In this document: positions 34,284 through 42,700 of the stretch, piece by piece | Layout of the letters: each line of letters starts with the position of its first letter | How positions within the stretch are numbered: the stretch's first letter is position 1 | IMG/VR virus record: IMGVR_UViG_3300028800_000100 | Location: 1 to 63,143 of that record | Reading direction: 5' to 3' (one strand) | Length of the DNA: 63,143 bases | Source of the DNA: a virus | Position numbers and translations under genes: made by a program | Notes under the pieces: model-generated | What the model was told of the DNA's origin: nothing | The model's input: the letters and a program-made list of their open reading frames with translations, nothing else | The model's database searches: none

Positions 34284-35281
34284 GAGTTGTAATTTTGGGT
34301 GGCGGGATCTCGGGCTTGATTGCGGCCCATGTCTTGAAAAACAAGGGCGGAGTCGATGTCACGCTGATTGAGGCCGGCGACAAATTGGGCGGAACGTTCG
34401 CGGCTGGTGGTCTGAAGTACCTGCGGGCGACCAAGGACGCGTCAGACATGTTGGACGCTTTGGGGATCCATTACAGTTTCCATCTGCCGCGTGGGGCCAT
34501 TTACATTGACGGAGTTGCAAAGAGCCATCCGGAGTGTCTCATGGGGATGAGCACCTTGGATCGGTTGCAGATTCAGACGGCACACTGGAAGAAAACGAGG
34601 AAATCACTGGAAGGGTTTCGTGCCGACTGCATGAATGATCCTGGGTCGAAGCACAATTGGTCGGCTCGGTGTGATAATGCGGTCGTGGTTGCTGCTCTGG
34701 CAAAACAAGCCGAGGAGTCTTGCAAGGTTCACACCTTCGCTCGGGTGCGACGGGTTGATGCCAAAAGCGTCACGGTCCATGATCGAAATGTGCCTTATGA
34801 TTTCTTGATCAACACGCTGCCGCTGCCCGTTCTCAGGAAGATTGTGCCTTTCACCGTCCAATCGGGCATCCCGGACACGTCTTGCAACAAGCTCAGCATT
34901 GTGGACGTTAGCGGCATCCAAACCGACATGTGGTGGGATTACCTGTACACGCCGCTGGCTTCGACCGTGTCACGGATCACCAAGACGAGTCCGACCACGG
35001 CCCAACTTGAGATCCCTTGGGGCAAGCCCGATGCGCCCAAGCCACTCGACACCGATGATTTGATGCCGCTGCTTTCGCATCGTTCCGATCGCGACATGTT
35101 TGTACAGGAGACATTGTCAGAGCCAAGGGTGTTGAATGGGCACCTCAAACCGTTGCCCGGCCCATTGGTGTTGCCGAAGAACTGGCTCATGCTTGGACGC
35201 TTCGCCGAATGGGATCCGCGCTCCACTGCCGAAAAGTCATTGACAAAGATGATTCAGTGGGCACATGATCAACGCTTCTGA
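34280..35281 (+). CDS. FAD-dependent amine oxidase/mutase-like enzyme
   Basis: A 333-residue flavoprotein. The N-terminus MRVVILGGGISGLIAAHVLK is a clear FAD-binding Rossmann motif (GGGISG at 7-12), followed by VDVTLIEAGDKLGGTFAAGG, which positions the ribose of FAD. The C-terminus NWLMLGRFAEWDPRSTAEKS is the second FAD contact seen in UDP-galactopyranose mutase and amine-oxidase relatives. It begins as ATGA overlap at 34280. It lies first in a run of nucleotide-related genes, so a role in tailoring a modified base or sugar is inferred; the substrate is unknown. Confidence 0.72.
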   Translation: MRVVILGGGISGLIAAHVLKNKGGVDVTLIEAGDKLGGTFAAGGLKYLRATKDASDMLDALGIHYSFHLPRGAIYIDGVAKSHPECLMGMSTLDRLQIQTAHWKKTRKSLEGFRADCMNDPGSKHNWSARCDNAVVVAALAKQAEESCKVHTFARVRRVDAKSVTVHDRNVPYDFLINTLPLPVLRKIVPFTVQSGIPDTSCNKLSIVDVSGIQTDMWWDYLYTPLASTVSRITKTSPTTAQLEIPWGKPDAPKPLDTDDLMPLLSHRSDRDMFVQETLSEPRVLNGHLKPLPGPLVLPKNWLMLGRFAEWDPRSTAEKSLTKMIQWAHDQRF

Positions 35282-35390
35282 CAAGTTCTATGATGAGCAC
35301 CGTCGAGCGCTAAGTGACGCGTTGAAAGGCAATAGAAATGGAGTCGTAAGACGTGGGAGACTTGGAAAAAATATGGCGGCGGCAAATTGA
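35265..35390 (+). CDS. Possible 41-residue overlapping ORF
   Basis: A short basic frame (MINASDKFYDEHRRALSDAL at the N-terminus) starting inside the end of the FAD gene and overlapping the next gene by 38 bases. It fills the 71-base gap but has no recognised motif and only weak start signals, so it may be chance. Confidence 0.25.
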   Translation: MINASDKFYDEHRRALSDALKGNRNGVVRRGRLGKNMAAAN

Positions 35391-36282
35391 GCAGCAATCT
35401 CTCTGGCATTCATGGGAAGGATTGTCAGACGATGATAAGAGCGCGCTGACCAAGGAACTGATCCTTGGGATGTATGAGGAGCTTGGCGAGCTTCAAAAGC
35501 GCTTGGACATCGACAAGTATCACATCATCATGAAGGCTGTCAAGCGTCACCCTGCCGCCGTTGCGGAAGACGGCATTGACGTGATGAAATACCTCGTTGC
35601 GCTGATGGCATTGCACGGGGTGACACCCGAGATGATGTTGGTTGAGTTCAATCGCAAGACCATGGTGGTTGACGCCAAATGGAAGGCGCAATGTGACAGC
35701 TTGCGCGATGTTGACGTGTTGCTCTGCGACTTGGACGATTGCGTGGCTGATTGGGCGCATGGCTTTCCGGCTTGGACTGCTGCTCGCGGCATCGACATCA
35801 ACGGCGCGCCCGAAGGCTCCTTGGAACAAGAAAAGGCCAAAGAGCGCTTCTATGCTGAGGGTGGATTCCTGACGCTTGGGACCATTTCTGGTGCCGTCAA
35901 CACGCTTTCGAGATGGCGCGGCCGAACTCATGAATATTGCGCCCATGCTGTTAGGGATCGGCGCCTCATCATGGTGACGTCAAGACCGTACCGCCGGCAC
36001 ACCCGCGTGTACGCAGACACCATGGAATGGTGTGACAAGGTAGGATTGGGTCAAGATCATATCATTTTCACCAACGACAAGGCCGATGCCGTCCGTCAGA
36101 TGCAACCTGCTCGAATCATCGCGATGATCGAGGATCGGCACAAATATGCATCCGAATTGGCAGCCATCGGTGTGAAGGTGTTGAAACTGCCGGGGTGGGA
36201 TGACATAGAGAACTTCAAACATGCCAACGTACTTGGGTGTCGCAATTGGGACGACATCAAAGCAGCGTTGGCAAATATATGA
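35353..36282 (+). CDS. MazG-like pyrophosphatase fused to 5'(3')-deoxyribonucleotidase (HAD)
   Basis: A 309-residue two-domain enzyme. Residues about 30-110 form an all-alpha NTP-pyrophosphatase (MazG/dUTPase-2-like) with EELGE (Glu42, Glu43, Glu46) and EDGIDV (Glu72, Asp73, Asp76) as the metal-binding pairs. Residues about 120-309 form a HAD phosphatase of the NT5C type: nucleophile motif LLCDLDDCVADW (Asp126, Asp128, Asp133), LIMVTSRP and IAMIEDRHKYA. Together they could convert a dNTP to dNMP and then to nucleoside. The start is GTG 35353 with GGAG upstream. It lies beside ThyX, fitting removal of an unwanted canonical dNTP. Confidence 0.7.
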   Translation: MGDLEKIWRRQIEQQSLWHSWEGLSDDDKSALTKELILGMYEELGELQKRLDIDKYHIIMKAVKRHPAAVAEDGIDVMKYLVALMALHGVTPEMMLVEFNRKTMVVDAKWKAQCDSLRDVDVLLCDLDDCVADWAHGFPAWTAARGIDINGAPEGSLEQEKAKERFYAEGGFLTLGTISGAVNTLSRWRGRTHEYCAHAVRDRRLIMVTSRPYRRHTRVYADTMEWCDKVGLGQDHIIFTNDKADAVRQMQPARIIAMIEDRHKYASELAAIGVKVLKLPGWDDIENFKHANVLGCRNWDDIKAALANI

Positions 36283-36300
36283 ACTGAAAGGTCCAATGCC

Positions 36301-37287
36301 ATGAAACCGAAAGTCACGCTTGTTTCGTCTACGCCCGATCCGTTGGCAACCGTCTGGCTGCTCTGGGAAGCCAGCAAAGTTGACGGCCCGGTGCCGTTGT
36401 CCATCAAGGAAGTCCGCGACACCGTGCCGCATTCCAAGCTGGAAGAGCTGTTTTGGCAAGTCATCCGGCAGCAAATCCCCGTGGGAGAAGACATTGAGTT
36501 CACCTTCATGCTGGAGGGCGTCAGTGTCTCGTTCCGGGAGCAAATGGTACGACATCGAATTGGCGCCCGCGCTGGCGACAACTATGGCGTGGATACCATT
36601 CCGGACATTGCCACGTCAACCTGGTGGTCGCAATCGATGCGCATCCAGGACATGAGCACGTTTGCGGATCGCGGGATGTATCGCGTGCCCGAGACGCTGA
36701 AGGGGAAAACATGCAAGCGTCCGGATGGTGATTCATTCCTTGCTGTGAATCGATTCGTGTCAACCATGCACCTTATCCAAGATGCCTACAAGGATTTGGT
36801 GGCAGCCGGGGTGCCCATGGAAGATGCGCGTGACCTCATCCCGCTCGGCGCCCAACACCGCATCAGCTGGAAGTTGACGCTTCAAGCCTTGCTCCACATC
36901 TTGGGGAAGCGCGGTTGCTACATCCTTCAGATGGGGCTTTGGGGCCCGATCATTACCGGCATCGTGAACGAGCTTGCCGAAAAGGTGCACCCGATGTTTC
37001 GCAAAATCGTTCACCCGCCTTGCGTGGGGAATGATGGAAAATTCAGCAGTTGCCTTTACCGACTGGAGAATTCCAGGCGCGTGGACGGATCCGACGCACA
37101 CAGCCCTTGCCCCTTGTATCTGTGCTCCGATGAAGAAGGTTCGAAGCATGTGCCTGGTGCGACTCCTGATGATCGGCTTGTTGCGCTTCGCAAGACTCGC
37201 AACATCATCCCTCGTCAGGATGAGATGTTGGAAAGAGCTGAAGAGTATCGTGCGTTGTGGGGCTGTGATCCGTATCTGTGGAAGTGA
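36301..37287 (+). CDS. Divergent flavin-dependent thymidylate synthase (ThyX-like)
   Basis: A 328-residue ThyX homologue. The fold signature EFTFMLEGVSVSFREQMVRH R (RHR at 84-86) and the second half LIPLGAQHRISWKLTLQALL followed by HILGKRGCYILQ match the family. However, the ThyX motif RHRxxSxNxxSxRY reads RHRIGARAGDNYG here, so the conserved Ser residues are missing. The C-terminus adds about 80 residues with several Cys (SSCLYRLENSRR, PCPLYLCSDEEG). ThyX makes dTMP from dUMP; the changed motif leaves open a different one-carbon transfer such as hydroxymethylation. Confidence 0.72.
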   Translation: MKPKVTLVSSTPDPLATVWLLWEASKVDGPVPLSIKEVRDTVPHSKLEELFWQVIRQQIPVGEDIEFTFMLEGVSVSFREQMVRHRIGARAGDNYGVDTIPDIATSTWWSQSMRIQDMSTFADRGMYRVPETLKGKTCKRPDGDSFLAVNRFVSTMHLIQDAYKDLVAAGVPMEDARDLIPLGAQHRISWKLTLQALLHILGKRGCYILQMGLWGPIITGIVNELAEKVHPMFRKIVHPPCVGNDGKFSSCLYRLENSRRVDGSDAHSPCPLYLCSDEEGSKHVPGATPDDRLVALRKTRNIIPRQDEMLERAEEYRALWGCDPYLWK

Positions 37288-37490
37288 TGCTTCGGACGTA
37301 CGATTCATCAGAGATGGCTAGACGTGGCAGGCTGACCGCTGCTGGCGGGAGTCTGTCCCATCCACCATCCGAACGAGAACACAGAGAGACGACAGGCGGA
37401 TGCAAAACATGATCAGCGCGCCATCACTGCTGGCTGGGGTGTTGTTCGCATTTGGGAACATGATTTGAAGGAAGCGCAAAGAGGGTAACA
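37288..37490 (+). other. 203-base gap with two tiny overlapping ORFs
   Basis: No known element is visible. Two short frames are present: 37314-37412 (32 residues, starting MARRGRLTAAGG) and 37409-37468 (19 residues, MISAPSLLAGVLFAFGNMI, hydrophobic), joined by an ATGA overlap like true genes here. Coding is uncertain. The aminotransferase ribosome binding site AGAGGG lies at the right end. Confidence 0.4.
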
Positions 37491-38687
37491 ATGACGGCCA
37501 ACCATCTAATGGATACAGTTGAGTTCAGAAATTTCAACATCGTTGGGGCTGATGGGCCGTACTTGGTACGCGCAGACGGCCGTAAGCTGCTCGACTTGTT
37601 CACGGATACAGGCACAGCATCTTTGGGAACGTCTTGGGCAAGCATCAACGAAGCCATGTCATGTCTGGCCGATTTCCATTTTGGTGCCCATGCTCCAAAC
37701 TTGTACACCAACCCATTGCGCAATTATGTCAGCGAGCGGGTCTGCAAGCTCATGGGCGCGAGTCGTGTGTTTTGGTGCAATAGCGGAACCGAGGCCGTGG
37801 AAGCTGCCATCAAGATGGCGCGCTTGTACCATTACAAGCAGGCAAAGTTGTCAAACCCGCCAAGGAACAACATTTTGTCCGTGTCGGGCGGCTTTCACGG
37901 CCGGACGTACGGTGCCATTGCTGCGGGTGATGGGCCATCTTATCACTATGAAGGCATGGGCCCCTATCCAGGCGGCTTCATCCACGCGCCCATCGAGCGC
38001 ATGTGTGACATGATCATCAGCCTTGGACCATCGTTGGCCGCGGTGATCATGGCACCTGTGATGGGTAACAATGATGTCGTGCCGTACGAAACCGAAGTGT
38101 TGCAGAGCATCCAAGCCATGGCCCACAGCGTTGGCAGCTTGCTCATCTTCGATGAGGTTCAGACGGGCTCGGGACGCACTGGCGCACCGACTTACGCACA
38201 ACGCGTTGGGCTTGAGCCCGACATCACCTGTCTGGCCAAGGGCATCGGCATGGGCTTCCCTGTGGGGCTGGCCTTGGCGCGTGGCAACGCGGGCAACGCG
38301 TTCACGCCCGGCACCCATTTCAGCACATTCGGAGGCAACCCAATGTCCAATGCGTTCGTGAACGTGATGTGCTCTTGGTTGGAGAATCAAAGCAACTTGG
38401 ACAGCGTGATCTCGGTCGGATCCTTCACCAAGTTTGCATTGGAAACTCGCGACTCATTCCCAGACATGGGGCAAGTGCGAGCAGTCGGCATGATGATTGC
38501 TTGTGATGTGCCTGTTGACCGTCGCATGTTGGAGCGCGAGGCATTGGCCGAGGGCCTGCTGCTCCCAACGTTCAGAGATGGGCCGGGCACCATCAAAATC
38601 ACGCCGCCGTTGAATATCGGCATGCCAACCATGGCCATGGCCATGGAATCATTGTCGCGCGCCTACAAACGTTGCTTGGAGTTTTAG
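37491..38687 (+). CDS. Class III (PLP-dependent) aminotransferase
   Basis: A 398-residue fold-type I, class III aminotransferase of the acetylornithine/GABA type, unusual in a phage. Residues needed for PLP are all visible: NSGTEAVEAA (97-106), GGFHGRT (133-139), LLIFDEVQTGSGRTG (Asp221) and the Schiff-base Lys250 in CLAKGIGMGFP. Length equals cellular enzymes, so it is likely active. It could transfer an amino group to a small precursor or to a modified nucleotide. It stands between ThyX and a nucleotide kinase and starts at ATG 37491 behind AGAGGG. Confidence 0.8.
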   Translation: MTANHLMDTVEFRNFNIVGADGPYLVRADGRKLLDLFTDTGTASLGTSWASINEAMSCLADFHFGAHAPNLYTNPLRNYVSERVCKLMGASRVFWCNSGTEAVEAAIKMARLYHYKQAKLSNPPRNNILSVSGGFHGRTYGAIAAGDGPSYHYEGMGPYPGGFIHAPIERMCDMIISLGPSLAAVIMAPVMGNNDVVPYETEVLQSIQAMAHSVGSLLIFDEVQTGSGRTGAPTYAQRVGLEPDITCLAKGIGMGFPVGLALARGNAGNAFTPGTHFSTFGGNPMSNAFVNVMCSWLENQSNLDSVISVGSFTKFALETRDSFPDMGQVRAVGMMIACDVPVDRRMLEREALAEGLLLPTFRDGPGTIKITPPLNIGMPTMAMAMESLSRAYKRCLEF

Positions 38688-38691
38688 CCCA

Positions 38692-39294
38692 ATGGCAGTG
38701 GTGATTTTCGAAGGCGCATCAGGCGTTGGCAAGGGAACAGTCGCCAAGAGTTTGGCGAATTTCATCCATGCGCCCGTGTACCGCCCATTCAGGCGCGCAC
38801 CCGACAGCCACCAGCCCGGCGACGCATACCCCGAGTTGAAAGACATCCCCATGCGGGTCAATACCTGGCGCGAGGATCTTGTTGTTGCCGATTTGCTGGG
38901 GGCAACTCATTGCACCGACGTCATCCTTGACAGGTCGCTGATCTCAGGGTTGGCTTACGATGATGATATGTGGGACGGGATGCCGCCAAGCTCCTACGGC
39001 AACGAGCCATGGTTGAGCACGACAAGGCTGAGCAAGAATGGCTTGGCTGCTCTGCGACTTTGGGTGAAGCTGTTGTCCGGGAACCATACCATTTTGGTGT
39101 TGATGCGACAACCATACGAGGTGCGCAGGGCACGCGGTGGACGCGTCGGTGATTGGGAGGCTAAAGCCATTGATCATGTCGTTTGCCACATCCCCACGGG
39201 CAACATCCGGGTGATTATTGCGAATGGGCAAAGCCCTGAAGAGATAATCGAACGGGTGATGATTCATGGCGAAACACGTGCAGCCAGTTTCTGA
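38692..39294 (+). CDS. P-loop deoxynucleotide kinase-like protein
   Basis: A 200-residue P-loop kinase. Walker A is GASGVGKGT (8-16); the DVILDRSLISGLAYDDDMW segment resembles the DRS/lid-proximal region of thymidylate and deoxynucleoside kinases, and VLMRQPYEVRRARGG supplies Arg residues for the lid. It could phosphorylate a dNMP made by the neighbouring ThyX-like enzyme. A 5-hydroxymethyluracil DNA kinase, also P-loop, is the alternative. It overlaps the next gene by 29 bases. Confidence 0.68.
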   Translation: MAVVIFEGASGVGKGTVAKSLANFIHAPVYRPFRRAPDSHQPGDAYPELKDIPMRVNTWREDLVVADLLGATHCTDVILDRSLISGLAYDDDMWDGMPPSSYGNEPWLSTTRLSKNGLAALRLWVKLLSGNHTILVLMRQPYEVRRARGGRVGDWEAKAIDHVVCHIPTGNIRVIIANGQSPEEIIERVMIHGETRAASF

Positions 39295-39727
39295 TTCGGA
39301 TGACAGCGGCATCTCGACGTTCGGCGGTGTCGGGCTTGATTTCGAATTCGGCCACAATGAAAAAACCAAGCCAAAGCGTGATCACAAGCTCCATTGGAGA
39401 AGGCGGAAACATCGTGTTTACTTGCAGGCTTGTGAGCGCCGCGATCGATTGCGTGCTGAGCTTGGGAATGAATGTGGCGAGTGCGGTGCCAGGATTGGTG
39501 ACATGGACAGCAAGGGCGCACCTGTGCTGCTCTGTTTCGATCATGGCGATAACGTTCGTGATTGGGAGCCGCGCAAGATGAACATGATGCACCGCATGCG
39601 CATGTACGAACGTGACCACAAGCGTGGTCTGATCAAGTTGAGCTGCAACGAATGCAACGGCTTTGATGGGGCTTGGCACGGTAAGGCGCGAGCCCGGCGC
39701 CATCGAAGGGCAATGTCAAGACGATGA
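39266..39727 (+). CDS. HNH/endonuclease VII-like protein
   Basis: A 153-residue basic protein with a zinc-bound betabetaalpha-metal nuclease pattern: CGECGARIG, LCFDHGDNVRDW (the D-H pair), then LIKLSCNECNG. Spacing matches phage HNH and T4 endonuclease VII-type proteins. It could be a structure-specific resolvase, a free-standing homing endonuclease or a packaging nicking enzyme. The stop overlaps the polymerase start (ATGA), which speaks for an operon member rather than a recent intron-type invader. Confidence 0.62.
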   Translation: MAKHVQPVSDSDDSGISTFGGVGLDFEFGHNEKTKPKRDHKLHWRRRKHRVYLQACERRDRLRAELGNECGECGARIGDMDSKGAPVLLCFDHGDNVRDWEPRKMNMMHRMRMYERDHKRGLIKLSCNECNGFDGAWHGKARARRHRRAMSRR

Positions 39728-42700
39728 GCGATGTCAAATCTGATGACTTTTGTCATTTCCATACGCATAGCGAATATTCCACGCTAGACGGCTGTGGAAA
39801 GATGCATGATTTCATGACGGCTGCCAAAGCCATGGGGCAACCAGCCATTGCTTTCACGGAGCACGGGACTGTTCGACAGCTCACAAGGTTGCACAAGGAA
39901 ATCGAAGAAAACCCGGATGATGTTGTGCGACCCATCTACGGGGTTGAGCTGTATTTGTGTAAGGATATGGCGCGCCGCGGCATGACGCCGGAAGAGAAGG
40001 CCCGTGTCACAGACAACCTTCCCAAGTCGCTTCACAAGGAGGCCATCAAGAAATTCGAGCATGACGAGGGCATCACCGGCCGTTATCACTTGACCGTCTT
40101 GGCCAAAGATTCTGTGGGTTTGAAGAACCTGATGCGCGTCACAACGCTGGGATGGGTCAAGGGGTTTTATCGGCGGCCACGCGTGGATCTCGATTGCTTG
40201 CTCGCAAATCACGAGGGATTGGTGGTGTTGTCGGGTTGCCAGATCGGCTCAATTGGCAGTGATTACCTTGATGGCAAGCCTGGCGGTGCCATCGACAAGG
40301 TTACGCGTTTGCGTGAAACATTTGGCGATGATTTTTATGGCGAGGTGATGCCTCACAACATGCCAGACCAAGTCAGAGTCAACAAGGCGACGATTGCGTT
40401 GTCCAAGCGCTTCGGCATGTCACTGATCGCAACTCAGGATGCACACTACATCGCAGAGGATGATTGGAAATACCAAGAGGCAATGCTGTGCCTCCACAGC
40501 CACACGACCTTGAGCGATCCGAACCGTTGGACGTTCACCACGCACGACTTTTGGCTCAAGCCAAGAGCAGCAATGGCCGAAAGCTTCCGGCAGTTCCACC
40601 CCTATATGACCGACGCGCAGGTCCAAGGCGCGCTCGACACCACCATGGAGTTGGAATCCAAGCTCCAAGCCAAGTTGGAAGTCGATAGGTTCAAGGCGCT
40701 GGTTCCCAAGGTGTCCATCCCGCCTGAATTCTCGGATGATGAGAACAAGTACATTCGCTCGCTTTGCCTTCGTGGGTGGAAAGAGCGCGACATTGACAGG
40801 TTGATTGTGGCTGAGGCTGCTCGCCGCAGGATCTCCATTGGTGATTGTCGCAAGATCTACATGGACCGGCTGCGTTATGAGCTTGAACGCATGGAGGCGC
40901 AGAAGGTAACGCGTTACATGTTGGTGGTGTGGGACGTTTACAAATGGGCCCGCGCGGCCAAAATCGAGTGCGGCCCAGCTCGTGGGTCCGCTGGTGGTAG
41001 TTTGGTCTCATTCTTGCTCGGCATCACGGACTTGGATCCAATCATGTTTGGCTTGTTGTTTGAACGTTTTCTCAGCCCTGACCGCATTGATCTTCCTGAC
41101 GTTGACATGGATTTCGAGGATGCCCGCCGGGATGAGGTGATCACGTTTCTGCACAAGCGCTATGGTGAAGACAACGCATCGCAGATAGGCACCAACAACA
41201 AGTTGACGGGCAAGGGGTGTTTGCGTGATATTGCTCGAATCATGGACATCCCACTGCGTGAGATCCAACCTGTGGTGGATGCCGTTGTTGAGCGAAGCAG
41301 CGGTGATGAACGCGCCAGCATGACCATCGAGGACTCGTTCAAGGAATTCCCAGTGTGCCAGCGTTTCAACGAGCGTTATCCAGAGGTTTTGGAGTACGCC
41401 AAGAAGTTGGAGGGCCAGGTCAAAGCACTCGGGGTTCACGCCGCGGGCGTTGTGGTGAGCCCAGTGCCGCTCATCGATGTCGTGCCGCTGGAGATTCGCA
41501 GCCAGAAAGGGGATGGCACTCCCAAAGTGGTGACTGCGGTCGACATGTATGGCGTGTCCGACCTTGGCCTGGTGAAGATGGACATACTAGGCATTCGCAA
41601 CCTGTCAGCGATGCGTTTTTGCCGTGAGGCTGTGGCAGAGAGACATGGGGTTGAAATTGATTGGCTTAAACTGCCACTCGATGACAAGCCAACTTTGGCC
41701 AACTTCACCAACCACCACTACATCGGCATCTTCCAATTCGACACGGTGTCAGCAGACAAGATTTGTGATGGTGTTGAGTTCACCAGTTTTGATGACGTGT
41801 CTGCCATGGTCGCCTTGGATCGCCCTGGGACTGCTCGCTCAGGTCTTGCCACAGAATACCTGAAGCGCAAGAAGGATCCCAAGAAGATTGTGTCAATCCA
41901 CCCGCTCGTGGATGAAATATGCAAGGACACGTTGGGGGTCATCGTCTACCAAGAGCACGTGATGAAGATTTTCACGGACGTCGCAGGTTTCAGCCCGGCA
42001 ACGTCTGATAGCTTGCGCCGCAAGATTGCCAAAAAGTACGGTGATGACGCAATAGCCAAGGAGCGCGAGAACTTCGTCAAGGGTGCCATCGAACATGGGC
42101 TGACGCCCGAGTTGGCATCCAAGCTGATCGAACAAATCAAGTTCTTCGGCTCATACGGATTCAACAAGGCCCACAGCGTCGCATACGGCTTGATTGCCTA
42201 TCGCGAGATGTACTTGAAGACCCATTATCCAATGGAGTTCATGTGGGCTCTGTTGAAAGTCGAGCCCGATACCGACAAGGTCATCCGGATGGTGCGCGCC
42301 TGCAAGCGTATGGGCATCGATGTTCTCATGCCTGACATCAATTCCAAGGATCCATGCAACTGGACCATCGAAGGCGGGGCCATCGTCGGAGCAGTATCCA
42401 ACATCAAGGGCGTTGGCGAGGCCGCAGTGCGAGCCATCGCAGCAGCCGGCCCATACAAGGACTTCGTTGATTTTGCAGAGCGCGTCGATCGCCGCCGTTG
42501 CCATAAGGGCGTGGTCAACGCCCTCATCCAGGGTGGCGCATTCGATCGCATGGTCCCCAACACCAAATGGCTCTATGAGAACCTGGAAAAGTTGTGGGTC
42601 CATGTCGGCAAAGCCAACAAAGGTTGGCAAGACAAGTTGCGTGCCATCATTCGAGCATCTGCGGCTGCTCCGAAGTGGCCTGCTGACGTAGCGGAAGACA

